From: an uncultured Porphyromonadaceae bacterium
Lineage (GTDB): Bacteria; Bacteroidota; Bacteroidia; Bacteroidales; Muribaculaceae
Assembly: GCA_900550645.1 (NCBI GenBank)
Contig: URTA01000035.1
Span: 1 to 27,190 of the forward strand
Reading direction: 5' to 3'
DNA: 27,190 nt
Under the pieces are notes generated by a model that ran no database searches, was not told where the DNA came from, and saw nothing but the letters and a program-made list of their open reading frames with translations. This document shows positions 1 to 8,428 of this stretch, piece after piece. The translations under genes were made by a program, and so were the position numbers. The stretch's first letter is position 1. Each line of letters opens with the position of its first letter.

Positions 1-303
<303 letters not shown>

Positions 304-463
304 GGAAAGAAACAGCCGGAGCTAAATCCGGCAAAGCAATCAGAAATCGAGCCTTGCGAATGACAAGGGCTTGTTGTGGAAGCATAAGGGTCTGCATCTC
401 CGGCGGTGTCCGGGTACCGGCATACAACGCCAGGCGTGAGAGTCTGGGCGGAAAGAAGAACTA

Positions 464-568
464 AGGCGAAGAGAGCGCGGGGGCCCCACCTCTACCCATC
501 CCGAACAGAGAAGTTAAACCCCGCCGCGCCGATGGTACTGCGAAAGCGGGAGAGCAGGTCATCGCCGA
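464..568 (+). rRNA. 5S ribosomal RNA
   Basis: The conserved 5S core CCGAACAGAGAAGTTAA (about 501-517) and GCCGATGGTACTGCG (about 528-542) are present. Helix I pairs GGCGA at 465-469 with TCGCC at 562-566, which fixes the ends to within a few bases. It follows the 23S gene after a spacer of about 160 bases and is followed directly by a strong intrinsic terminator, so it is the last gene of the rRNA operon. I see no tRNA in the 23S-5S spacer. Confidence 0.93.
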
Positions 569-579
569 CTTGAGGCGCA

Positions 580-631
580 GGGCCGCGCGGGAGACAGGAA
601 GCTGTCGCCGCGCGGCTCTTGCTGTTTTTTT
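580..631 (+). terminator. rRNA operon intrinsic terminator
   Basis: GCCGCGCGG (582-590) pairs with CCGCGCGGC (608-616), extended by a G-T and a G-C pair outside. An inner stem GACAG/CTGTC (593-597/602-606) closes a four-base loop. A run of seven T follows at 625-631. It ends the rRNA operon after 5S. Confidence 0.92.
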
Positions 632-639
632 GCCCCCCG

Positions 640-1053
640 GCAGCGGCAAGCCGCCCGCCGGCCATTAAAGTCCCTAAGGTCATTAAGGACTTCAGCGGGC
701 CTTAGGGACGCTTAGGAGGGCGGCTTCATAGCCGGAACCCAAGGCCCGGCGTCAGGACACCCCGGCCGCTGACGGCTGTCACGGCTGCTTGTGGGCTCTG
801 GCTGCCAGCCGAGAGGTCGGGTGTGTACGCATGATAGACGCTCTTGCGGCTCTTGTGGACGTATGCTGCATCTATGTAGAGCATCTTGTAGCGGCAGCCC
901 AAGCCGCAGGATTTGATTTGTTCTCACGGAGAAGTCTGTGTTGGACATGCGAAAGCGCGGCAACCATGAGGCCGCCGCGCTGAATAGTTGGGGCAAAAGC
1001 TTGTATTTATTAGTTCCGTGTTTGTCGGAGCGGTTGGTCTACAGCTGTGTTTG
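640..1053. other. Intergenic region after the rRNA operon, no convincing gene
   Basis: No reading frame here looks like a real protein. The best open frame is on the minus strand (712-996, 94 codons); its composition is rich in Pro, Arg and Ser with no recognisable domain. Two inverted repeats stand out: one at 670-709 (described separately) and a perfect 8-base stem AGCGCGGC/GCCGCGCT at 954-961/974-981 with a 12-base loop. The second lies downstream of the minus-strand sigma/membrane gene pair and could serve as their transcript end, but it lacks a T tract in that direction. Confidence 0.6.
661..717. repeat. Short palindromic CCCTAAGG/CATTAAGG repeat patch
   Basis: GTCCCTAAGG (670-679) and CCTTAGGGAC (700-709) form a perfect 10-base inverted repeat. 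Between and around them are degenerate copies of the same short word (ATTAAAGTC, CATTAAGGAC, CTTAGG). The patch resembles the short intergenic heptamer/decamer repeats often seen in Bacteroidales genomes; that comparison is from memory, not a search. Confidence 0.55.
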
Positions 1054-1629
1054 TCAGTCTTCGGGCTCTTTGTTGTCGGCAGCTGCTGTCCGGTAGTCGC
1101 GCATGAAAGCGCGGAACTCGCGTATGCCGACTGCAAGTCCAGCTATGAATCCTACTGCCATGCCGATGAGCATGTGCATTTCATCAAATGCTGCGTATGC
1201 CATTAAGGCAATGAATCCGATGGCAAAGGGAATGAGTATTATCATTGACTGAAGGTGACGTTTGCGGCATTCAAGCGTGGTGTTTACCACGGAGAACACG
1301 GTCATTCGTTGTATGTCTATTGATGCGATTTTTCGAGCAAGCCAGTGGTCCGTGAGTGCGGCAAATAGGAAGAAGACTGCGGCATAGATTGCCAGAAATA
1401 TGCTGTAGTTGTCGCTGAAGAGCCAGTACATGGCGAATGGTATGAGGGCGATGCACAGACATTCCAGACGCACGAAGCTGCGGTAACGTGCGATGAGTTT
1501 GTCGAGTGCTGTCTTGCGGTAGGTGTCGGGGACGTTGTCGCCGTCTGTGTTGCTGAGCGTCATTTTGGTTTTCTCCCAGTCTTGTCTGATTTTCTGTTCG
1601 TCCATGTTGGCGGATGCTGATGTGTTCAT
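1054..1629 (-). CDS. Four-helix membrane protein, putative sigma-factor regulator
   Basis: A 191-residue protein whose gene begins 29 bases after the stop of the ECF sigma gene on the same strand, so the two are probably one transcript. The first half holds a soluble N-terminal part of about 50 residues. Then come two hydrophobic segments (about 52-71 and 75-95), a loop of about 30 residues, and two more segments (about 127-147 and 152-171), ending in an acidic tail. Small membrane proteins encoded directly after ECF sigma genes in Bacteroidetes are often taken to be anti-sigma factors; here that role is inferred from position only. I see no zinc-finger anti-sigma motif. The true start may be Met9 (1605, followed by DEQKIRQDW), because the first eight residues are low-complexity. 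No family name is recognised. Confidence 0.75.
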   Translation of the reverse strand: MNTSASANMDEQKIRQDWEKTKMTLSNTDGDNVPDTYRKTALDKLIARYRSFVRLECLCIALIPFAMYWLFSDNYSIFLAIYAAVFFLFAALTDHWLARKIASIDIQRMTVFSVVNTTLECRKRHLQSMIILIPFAIGFIALMAYAAFDEMHMLIGMAVGFIAGLAVGIREFRAFMRDYRTAAADNKEPED

Positions 1630-1658
1630 GTTTGCGGGTATTTATATGAGTTTGACTT

Positions 1659-2255
1659 TCAGATGATTTTCTTGGCTTGTTGGGCGAGTTTGAGGCGTAT
1701 GCGGCGCAGCCGTGTCGCGACGGTATTGCGGTTAAGTCCGGTCACAGAGGCAATGTCCTCATAGCTTTGTTCGTCGAGCCACATTATTATAATGCATCGG
1801 TCGGTATTGGTCAGCTGTGATATGAGGCAGTGCAGCCATGCGATGTCTTCGCGTGTGTCCGTGTCAGTGTCTGCTATTTCTGGTATTTTCACGATTGCGT
1901 TGCTAACCGGGTTGCGCTGTTGCTTGCGGTATACGGAAACGCAGGTGTTCATTACGATGCGGTAAATCCAGGTACGGGTTTCGGCTTCTCCGCGAAATTG
2001 CCCCATGCCACGCCAAATGTTTATAAGAGCGTCCTGGCGCAGGTCCTCGTATTCGGCGGATGTCTTGGCAAAAGAGAAGCAGATGCTCGAGATAGTGTCG
2101 GCATATTTCGAGACAGTCTGTCTGAAGGCCGCTTCAAGCTGCTGCCGCTCCTTAGCCTCGAGTGAGACAGCGGCCATTAGCATTGCTGTTGCCTTGCTCA
2201 ATAAACGGCGCAGCGGGTTGCCGTGGATAGCGTATGTCGGTATTGCTGTTGTCAT
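1659..2255 (-). CDS. RNA polymerase ECF-type sigma-70 factor
   Basis: A 198-residue sigma factor of the two-domain ECF type. Region 2 lies at about residues 44-114, with the core-binding and -10-recognition motif YEDLRQDALINIWRG and the following FRGEAETRTWIYRIVMNTC. Region 4 lies at about 144-193, with the helix-turn-helix EQSYEDIASVTGLNRNTVAT and the basic RLRRIRLKL. The N-terminus before residue 40 is unlike the family; Met25 (2183) or Met27 (2177) are plausible real starts. The gene diverges from the secreted-protein cluster beginning at 2461 and is followed by a membrane protein that may hold it inactive. Its targets cannot be told from the sequence. No TAnnTTTG element was found upstream of it on its own strand. 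Confidence 0.93.
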   Translation of the reverse strand: MTTAIPTYAIHGNPLRRLLSKATAMLMAAVSLEAKERQQLEAAFRQTVSKYADTISSICFSFAKTSAEYEDLRQDALINIWRGMGQFRGEAETRTWIYRIVMNTCVSVYRKQQRNPVSNAIVKIPEIADTDTDTREDIAWLHCLISQLTNTDRCIIIMWLDEQSYEDIASVTGLNRNTVATRLRRIRLKLAQQAKKII

Positions 2256-2356
2256 TGTCTGTATCGTTTACATAACTTTAGACGGCGGTGTGTGGCAGAT
2301 AGTTTCACCTGTTGTGATAAAAAATGAAAGTGTGTACGCATAATGTGGGCAATAAA

Positions 2357-2388
2357 CTTGTGCTGCCGCTGGAAAAATATTAAATTTG
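2357..2388 (+). promoter_or_regulatory. Bacteroidetes-type promoter of the 2461 surface gene
   Basis: CTTG at 2357-2360, a 20-base spacer, then TAAATTTG at 2381-2388, a full match to TAnnTTTG. Transcription would start near 2395, giving a leader of about 65 bases. The arrangement is the same as upstream of the paralogue at 3866. Confidence 0.75.
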
Positions 2389-2460
2389 CGGCGCAATATC
2401 CGTTGACGGATATGGGGTACGCTCCATCGCCAACAGAATAATAACCTATAACTCTATTAT

Positions 2461-3702
2461 ATGATCAAGAAATCTACCCTACTCGGACTGGCGGCAATGT
2501 TTGCCCTCGGCGCAAGCGCATCAGTCCCCTCGGTGTTGACTGTTACGCCGACACCGAACACTATCGTGACAGAAATTCGTGATATTACCATTACGTACAC
2601 TGGCGGTGTATACGGCGATGACGATGTGTTTTCTGACGCAGATCCCGATGTTCGCATCAACAACGTGCCTGTTGCGGTGACCTACCGCACTACTGGCGAA
2701 AGCTATTCTACGTTGACATACACACTCGGAACACCTATCACCACATCTGGCGAATACTCCATCAAAATTGGCGCAGGCTCGTTCACCTACGATGAGATGT
2801 ATGAGGTCAGCAACCCTGAAATGGAGTGGGCTGTGACTGTGGTGGGAGACGAACCTGATGCGTTCCAGCCTATCGAGAACAGCTTCGTATCTATCAGCCC
2901 CGTTCAGGGCAAGTACTCAGACCTGCAGTATTTCACAGTGTCGTTCAGCGATAATGTAGCGAACAACAGCAGCATCGTATGCAAACTTGTTAAGGATGAC
3001 GACACAGCAGAAGAGGTTGCTACTGGTCGTACTGTTGAGGGCGCAGGCCTGATCAACGGCTGCATCGACCTTTCGACCTGTGTGACCGAACCCGGCACAT
3101 ACATCCTTGTGATGCCCGAAGGTGCGTTCTATGACATCTACACAGACGAGGACTTCCCCGAGGCTCGTTTCCGCTTTGTCATCGAGGAAGGCGCTCCGAG
3201 TGCTGCTCCCGTACAGGACAACATCACATTCACTCCGGCAGCTGACGAAACAAATCTCGAAACGCTGGAAGACATGTACCTCACATTCAATGACTACACA
3301 ACTGCTTACTACAAGCGCGGTGCAGAAAACCATTTCACTGTTACCAACGAGGCTGGTCAGGAAGTGTCTGTAGGCACTGTTTCTCTCGGCGGCGAGGGCA
3401 TGGCTGACAACGAGGCTCATGTAGTATTCAACCCCGCAGTGACTGATGCCGGCACATACACGGTGACAGCTCCGTTCCGCATGTTCACCCTCATGGGCGC
3501 ACAGCTCTACAGCGGCACATATTCAGGCCCGATTTCTGTGACATACACTATCAGCGGCGGCGTGGGCGTTGACACTATCGAAAGCGAGAGCAATGCAAGC
3601 AGCGTTGTTTACCGCATAGACGGCACTCGTGTAGTCAACACAGAGAACCTCCCTGCTGGCATCTACATCATCGACGGCAAGAAGAAAGTCGTTATTAAGT
3701 GA
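2461..3702 (+). CDS. Secreted protein with three Ig-like repeats and C-terminal sorting-like tail
   Basis: A 413-residue protein. Residues 1-21 form a signal peptide (MIKKSTLLGLAAMFALGASA). Three beta-rich, Ig-like modules follow at about 22-130, 138-250 and 255-365. Each has a central segment of the type EPGTYILVMPEGAFYD or SGEYSIKIGAGSFTYDE. The last 40 residues contain VVYRIDGTRVVN and end GIYIIDGKKKVVIK. This tail resembles the type IX secretion C-terminal domain but has no PNP motif, so the export and anchoring route is inference. No catalytic motif is visible, and an adhesive or structural surface role is likely but unproven. It has its own promoter and a hairpin terminator, and lies directly upstream of a shorter paralogue interrupted by a stop codon. 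Confidence 0.85.
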   Translation: MIKKSTLLGLAAMFALGASASVPSVLTVTPTPNTIVTEIRDITITYTGGVYGDDDVFSDADPDVRINNVPVAVTYRTTGESYSTLTYTLGTPITTSGEYSIKIGAGSFTYDEMYEVSNPEMEWAVTVVGDEPDAFQPIENSFVSISPVQGKYSDLQYFTVSFSDNVANNSSIVCKLVKDDDTAEEVATGRTVEGAGLINGCIDLSTCVTEPGTYILVMPEGAFYDIYTDEDFPEARFRFVIEEGAPSAAPVQDNITFTPAADETNLETLEDMYLTFNDYTTAYYKRGAENHFTVTNEAGQEVSVGTVSLGGEGMADNEAHVVFNPAVTDAGTYTVTAPFRMFTLMGAQLYSGTYSGPISVTYTISGGVGVDTIESESNASSVVYRIDGTRVVNTENLPAGIYIIDGKKKVVIK

Positions 3703-3738
3703 TGAAATAGTCAGCAGACTATCATTTCATACCCAAAC

Positions 3739-3774
3739 AGCGGGCATCCGGACGACCGGTTGCCCGCTATTTTG
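3739..3774 (+). terminator. Hairpin terminator after the 2461 gene
   Basis: AGCGGGCA (3739-3746) pairs with TGCCCGCT (3761-3768), with a small CCGG/CCGG inner pairing. It is followed by ATTTTG, a weak T tract, so termination may be partial. Confidence 0.7.
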
Positions 3775-3794
3775 CGTAATAATAATCGGTTATG

Positions 3795-3826
3795 CTTGTA
3801 AGTCAGTCAGGTATTTGCTAAATTTG
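3795..3826 (+). promoter_or_regulatory. Promoter of the stop-interrupted surface gene
   Basis: CTTG at 3795-3798, a 20-base spacer, then TAAATTTG at 3819-3826. The -7 element and spacing equal those of the 2461 promoter, and the two genes are paralogues. The element appears intact even though its gene carries an in-frame stop. Confidence 0.72.
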
Positions 3827-3865
3827 CAGATGCCAACTGAACAATAACCCAAACAACGAAACAGT

Positions 3866-4405
3866 ATGCTCAAGAAACCTGCACTGCTTGGACTGGCGGC
3901 AATACTCGCTCTCGCAGCAAGCGCGTCAGTCCCATCGTTTTTCACGGTGAAGCCTTCCCCTGATTTCCCGGCGAAGGAAATCAAGGACATCTCGATAACG
4001 TTTACGGCCGGGACTTTCGGCAATGAGATAACCCCCTCCTTTTACCCGGATGTCCGGGTGGATGGTGTCCCGATGTCCGTGACTTACCACTCCGAAGGCG
4101 CGGATGCGTCTACGCTGGTCTATACGCTTGAAAACGCCATAACCGAACCTGGAGAATACACTATATGGATAGGGGAGGGGTCGTTCACCTACGATGAGTA
4201 TTTCGATTGGGACAACCCGGAGCTGGAATGAACGGTAAGAGTTGTGCCCGGCGATGACGATAACGTGGGTGTTGACGCTGTCCAAAGCGAGAATAGTGTT
4301 ATCCGCGAGGTATACCGCATCGACGGCACTCGTGTAATCAATCCCGAGGCTCTTTCTGCCGGCATATATATCATCGGCGGCAAAAAGAAAGTAGTGATGA
4401 AGTGA
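3866..4405 (+). pseudogene. Secreted Ig-like paralogue interrupted by an in-frame TGA
   Basis: The frame opens at ATG 3866 with signal peptide MLKKPALLGLAAILALAASA, nearly the same as the upstream paralogue. One Ig-like module follows, to NPELE at codon 121. Codon 122 (4229-4231) is TGA. The same frame then stays open for 57 codons and encodes the expected tail: a linker, EVYRIDGTRVIN, then GIYIIGGKKKVVMK and TGA at 4403-4405. In the upstream paralogue the matching segment is NPEMEWAVTVV, so TGA stands exactly where TGG (Trp) is expected, a single G-to-A change. The promoter, signal peptide, tail and terminator are all intact, so the lesion looks very recent. Readthrough or a base-call error are alternatives. 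Without readthrough the product is a 121-residue secreted fragment lacking the sorting-like tail. Compared with its paralogue it also lacks the second and third Ig-like modules. Confidence 0.85.
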
Positions 4406-4441
4406 CGGCATAGTTTGCTGATATGCATAGCAGCAATATGT

Positions 4442-4475
4442 GACGACCGGGTGACCGGTCGTCTGTTTTATTTTT
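4442..4475 (+). terminator. Intrinsic terminator after the interrupted gene
   Basis: A perfect 9-base stem GACGACCGG (4442-4450)/CCGGTCGTC (4455-4463) with loop GTGA, then TGTTTTATTTTT. It is a strong Rho-independent terminator. The arm word GACGACCGG also occurs in the terminator of the upstream paralogue. Confidence 0.9.
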
Positions 4476-4630
4476 GGGCTAGCCGGTCTGATTGTCGCGG
4501 ATGTTTTTCATTGCAAATGTACATTAGTGCGTGTCTCTGGACGTTGGCGGTGAATGTGAACGACTTTGTTATGGCATCGGGAAAATTGTCGGTAAGTTGA
4601 ATTTTTATGTGATATTTCTGACCGAAATCG

Positions 4631-4661
4631 CTTGTCATATTCGAGGGATTGATTAACTTTG
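4631..4661 (+). promoter_or_regulatory. Promoter of the 1116-residue surface protein gene
   Basis: CTTG at 4631-4634, a 19-base spacer, then TAACTTTG at 4654-4661, a full match to TAnnTTTG. It lies in a stretch of about 385 bases without a gene (4476-4860). The first part of that stretch, before the promoter, shows nothing recognisable. Confidence 0.75.
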
Positions 4662-4860
4662 CGTAAAATTGTGTGCTGTTGAAGCGTGTGTCCTGTGCGG
4701 TTGTTTTGATGACAAACCTGACTAAATGACAGTTTTGGGGCATTGCAACATGCGGATTTGATACATATTGGAGATGAAATTCAGGATTAAAAGAATTTTG
4801 CAAGCAAATCCGACCTGCTGCGGCGGCAATAGAGGCATGATTTGAAACCATATAACATCG
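4662..4860 (+). promoter_or_regulatory. Long 5' leader with nested inverted repeats
   Basis: If transcription starts near 4668 the leader is about 190 bases, long for this window. An 8-base perfect stem CGGATTTG (4753-4760)/CAAATCCG (4805-4812) encloses a second stem AAATTC (4777-4782)/GAATTT (4793-4798). No known riboswitch class is recognised, and the pairings could be chance in an AT-rich stretch. Confidence 0.4.
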
Positions 4861-7800
4861 ATGATAGGAATGAGAAAGTCTACAATCAAAGTATGTGTTA
4901 TGACGCTGGTCGGCAGTGCGGCGTTGGGCATTGCGTACGCAGCTGCGGTGTTGCCCAAGGCGGCAGACTGCATCGAGAGCCGGCGTGTGTTGACAGAGGC
5001 AGACTGCGGTAAGCCTGTCGGTGAAGCAGCGCGTGTGCGTGCGTCTGTCAAGGACGGGAATGTCTTTTTGCTGAGCGAGGATTTCGCCAAATGCACCAAG
5101 GGCAGCGAGGCGACGCCTGACAGCGAGGGCATCGTGGGAGAATTGTCGTCTGAACTGACGCAGAGTCCCGGGTGGCTTGTCGCGACAGGGCATCAGGCCG
5201 GCGGCTGCATGTACATCGACCTGTGGGAGACAACGACCCAGGGCGGCCAGGCTGTTTCCGTATCACTGATTGACACCCCGGTTGTCGGCGCGACCGGCGG
5301 CACTCCCGTGCGTGTCAGCTTCCGCGCAAGGACTGCCGGCGGCGAGGAGGCTTTCTATGTCATAAACGCTAACAAGAACACGAGCGCGGCAGTAAGTTCG
5401 CAGAGCGTGACAATCACCGGCGAGTGGGCAGAATATGAGGTGTGGTTCACTGACTGTGTGGCAGCATCGTATTTCGAGTTCCAGTCAGACGCGCCGTTCT
5501 ATATCGACGACATCGAGGTGGACGAGGCTACGCCGCTGGCAACTCCCAAGGTGCTTCCTGCCACAGACATCACGCAGACGGCGTATACCGCCAACTGGTC
5601 GGCAGTCGCCAGTGCCGAGGGCTACCTGCTCTATCCGCGCACTATACACATAGCCGACGGCCTCGAGCCGTTCTGGCTGATACATACCGATTTTGACAAG
5701 ATTACCGAGGGAACTGTAGACAACCCGATACCCCCGACATACATGGTGTATTCGCTTGATGATTATGTAGACCAGCCCGGTTGGCTGGCTCGTCTGCCGC
5801 TCATGGCCGGCGGCTCGCTGGGCCTGACCAACAGATACCTGAAGGAATACGGCAACTCGCTGCTGCAGTCGCCGACGCTGAACCTCAGCAACGAAGGGGG
5901 CAAGGTGAGTGTGCGGTTGCGTTATTTGGCGCAGGACGTGGATATGTTCCAGGTCTCCATGTACCAGCTGCTGCCCAACGGCAATGTGAGCCTGCGAGCC
6001 ACCAAGATGCTGTACACCAATGAGGAGTACAATGTGTGGAAGGACGAGGAGTTCACGCTCGGCGGCGGCACATCGAGTTCGTTGATAGTGATACTGCTGC
6101 CCGAAACGACGCAAGGCACCATCTACCTTGACAACCTCGACATGTGGCAGACCCCGGAAAAGGGAGAGCGATATTCTATCCCAGGGGCGACCATTACCGC
6201 CACTGAGAACAGTGCGCGTGTAGAGACCCCTGAAGCCGGCGAGGAGGACAGCCGCAGTTATTCTGTCAAGGCTTACCGCATCGTCGGCGGCTCGAGCATG
6301 GTCAGCGGCGAGTCCAATTCCATAGTAGTTGGAGCTGACAGCGACGAGATACCCGAGCATCTCGACACTCCGCAGACCGGGGAGGTGTCGGTTAACGGTT
6401 CGCAGTTTACCGTCTCATGGCAGCCGGTAGCCGGTGCAAATGGATACGAAGTGCAGGTGTATCGCCGCCATGAGGCTGACGGAAACGAGAGCGTGGCTGT
6501 AATTGACGAGAATTTCGATGCTATCCGCGTAGGCACTGACGACCTCGACCATCCGCGACTGATGAGCGAGGACGGCTATGACCGCCTCGACGAGTTTACC
6601 AACGTTCCTGGCTGGGAGGTGTTTCAGGGCTTCTATGTGGACGGCGCAGTCGGCATCCTCGGCTACTGGCACATGCTCGGCGTGGGCTGCTACATGAAGT
6701 CGCCGGTGTATGACCTGAGCGGCAACGGCGGCAACATGACCCTGTCGCTGAAAGTCGGCACAGACTATTACGAGCAGGGCGCGACAGTATACCTCGCGCA
6801 CGAGAATGAGGAGACTGGCGCGGTGATATACGATGACGCTCTCGAACTGAACGAAATGTCTAAGGGCTTCCACCCATTCACAAAGCAATTCTCCAACGGC
6901 CGTTCGGACTCGTTCCTCGTGTTCTACCCCTACGGCTACGGCATGTCCTATTTCGATGACATCCTGGTGACACAGACCATACCTGCCGGCATTTCCGACA
7001 CCCGCGTGTCGCACCGCATCACCGGCAGCACACATATTACGATGACCGTTCCGCAGGTGAACACGGCTGACAAGTACTATTGCACCGTGCGTGCGCTGTG
7101 GCTTGACAACATGGATAACGAGAAGGTTTCTTCCGAGCCGACAGCCCCGGTGATGATAGAGGGTCTTGTCCCTGCCACTTACTACAGCGGCAAGGTGCTT
7201 GACGAGGAAGGCAACGGCGTTGCCGGAGCGACTGTGACGCTCATTCCTACGGGCGATGGCGAAGCATGCGCGACAACGAGCAACCGCTGGGGCCTGTTCC
7301 GTGTTGAGAACGTCAGCCGCTCAGACGTTGACTACACGGCCGTCGTGAGCGCGGAGGGCTACCGGACGACGACGCTTACCGGCGTGCGTTTCGAGGGTCT
7401 CAACCCGATAACGGATGTCGAGATAGTATTGCGCAAGGCCAATGACAACAGCCTCGAGATAGGCACGCCGACAGGTTCTGCAGAAGTCGGCGCGCTCGAC
7501 CTGCAGTACAACAATTCCGACACAGAGACTGTATATCCGGCGGAACTGCTGAACATTCCTGCCAAGTCAACAATACTCGGCATCTCATACGACGGCTATT
7601 GCGAGACTGAAAAGGAGGTCAAGTGCAACGTGTCGATACGCTTGAGAAACGAGCTGGCCAACGTGACCGGCTATACTGAGGCAGTCCCGGTGATGACCGG
7701 GGAGGACTTCGAGTTCTGGAGCGGCGAGGTCGTGCTGAACCAAGGCGGCACTCCGACAGTTCCAGCAGAGTTGCTGCATTTCGAGAACGAGGAAGGGTTT

Positions 7801-8211
7801 GAGTATGCCGGCGGCGCATTGCGTGTGGCGTTGCAGTCACGCGCAACGCGCAACAGCGACTTCTTCTTCCTCGTGGACGCAACGCGCAAGCTGACAAGCA
7901 TCTACCGCTACTGGAGCCGTGGCGCTGAGGGTGAATGGCAGATGAACGAATACGGTCTGCCGGTGATGCGCATAACCTACAAGAAGTATGACGGCATTAC
8001 TGAGACCCTTGTGGTCGGCGGAATGCCTTACACGGTGCGCAGCAAGGCCGGCGGCCTCGAAGTCGCAGCCTTTGCCGATTGCACGGTCGATGTATTCAAC
8101 ACCCTCGGAGTGAAGGTCGCAAGCCTGGCACTGCGTGACGGCGATGTGCGCAGCTTGCCGCTTGCCCCAGGTGTCTACATAGCCGGCCGCACCAAAATTG
8201 CAGTGAAATAA
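4861..8211 (+). CDS. Large multidomain secreted surface protein
   Basis: An 1116-residue protein. The signal peptide is about residues 1-28; Met4 (4870, MRKSTIKVCVMTLVG) is an equally good start. Three jelly-roll, choice-of-anchor-like modules lie at about 66-220, 276-435 and 545-715. Each has an acidic opening such as SEDFAKCTKG, TDFDKITEG or DENFDAIRVG, and each ends with YIDDIEV, IYLDNLDMW or YFDDILV. FN3-like stretches lie at about 226-265 and 500-540 (TAYTANWSAVASAEGYLLY, FTVSWQPVAGANGYEVQVY). A CarboxypepD_reg-like domain is at about 774-855 (SGKVLDEEGNGVAGATVTL). Next comes an unnamed domain at about 865-1041 that recurs twice in the next gene. The tail at about 1059-1116 (TVDVFNTLGVKVASL, ending APGVYIAGRTKIAVK) resembles type IX sorting tails without PNP. 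No catalytic residues are visible; a glycan- or protein-binding surface role is inference. It has its own promoter. Confidence 0.85.
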   Translation: MIGMRKSTIKVCVMTLVGSAALGIAYAAAVLPKAADCIESRRVLTEADCGKPVGEAARVRASVKDGNVFLLSEDFAKCTKGSEATPDSEGIVGELSSELTQSPGWLVATGHQAGGCMYIDLWETTTQGGQAVSVSLIDTPVVGATGGTPVRVSFRARTAGGEEAFYVINANKNTSAAVSSQSVTITGEWAEYEVWFTDCVAASYFEFQSDAPFYIDDIEVDEATPLATPKVLPATDITQTAYTANWSAVASAEGYLLYPRTIHIADGLEPFWLIHTDFDKITEGTVDNPIPPTYMVYSLDDYVDQPGWLARLPLMAGGSLGLTNRYLKEYGNSLLQSPTLNLSNEGGKVSVRLRYLAQDVDMFQVSMYQLLPNGNVSLRATKMLYTNEEYNVWKDEEFTLGGGTSSSLIVILLPETTQGTIYLDNLDMWQTPEKGERYSIPGATITATENSARVETPEAGEEDSRSYSVKAYRIVGGSSMVSGESNSIVVGADSDEIPEHLDTPQTGEVSVNGSQFTVSWQPVAGANGYEVQVYRRHEADGNESVAVIDENFDAIRVGTDDLDHPRLMSEDGYDRLDEFTNVPGWEVFQGFYVDGAVGILGYWHMLGVGCYMKSPVYDLSGNGGNMTLSLKVGTDYYEQGATVYLAHENEETGAVIYDDALELNEMSKGFHPFTKQFSNGRSDSFLVFYPYGYGMSYFDDILVTQTIPAGISDTRVSHRITGSTHITMTVPQVNTADKYYCTVRALWLDNMDNEKVSSEPTAPVMIEGLVPATYYSGKVLDEEGNGVAGATVTLIPTGDGEACATTSNRWGLFRVENVSRSDVDYTAVVSAEGYRTTTLTGVRFEGLNPITDVEIVLRKANDNSLEIGTPTGSAEVGALDLQYNNSDTETVYPAELLNIPAKSTILGISYDGYCETEKEVKCNVSIRLRNELANVTGYTEAVPVMTGEDFEFWSGEVVLNQGGTPTVPAELLHFENEEGFEYAGGALRVALQSRATRNSDFFFLVDATRKLTSIYRYWSRGAEGEWQMNEYGLPVMRITYKKYDGITETLVVGGMPYTVRSKAGGLEVAAFADCTVDVFNTLGVKVASLALRDGDVRSLPLAPGVYIAGRTKIAVK

Positions 8212-8428
8212 GCTAACATTCACAACGATTATGCCCACAATAATTTCTGTTTCGGACTTCGGCTGACTGACGCGTCGTCACGGCACTTTCTCATATAATG
8301 AATTTGAGTTGTTGTCACGTGCCGTGCCGCCGCGCCAGGCATTTCAGCCGCCGCGCAGGAACGGCATGCTCCCCAAGGATGAGACCATATACAAGAACAG
8401 GAAACAAGTGAAACCAAAATAAATACGT
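8212..8428 (+). other. Intergenic gap, no clear promoter
   Basis: The 217 bases between two surface genes hold no clear terminator and no full TAnnTTTG element. TGAATTTG at 8299-8306 is a one-mismatch match, but there is no TTG at the expected distance upstream. The 8429 gene may be transcribed partly by readthrough. Confidence 0.4.

Noticed and set aside
4229..4405. Selenocysteine at the in-frame TGA
   Set aside because: The paralogue has Trp at this position, not Cys, and the protein is a secreted Ig-like module with no redox motif; I see no bacterial SECIS-like hairpin directly after the TGA.
4468..5193. 241-codon minus-strand frame across the 4861 gene start
   Set aside because: It overlaps a clear promoter and the signal peptide of the 4861 gene, and its composition looks random.
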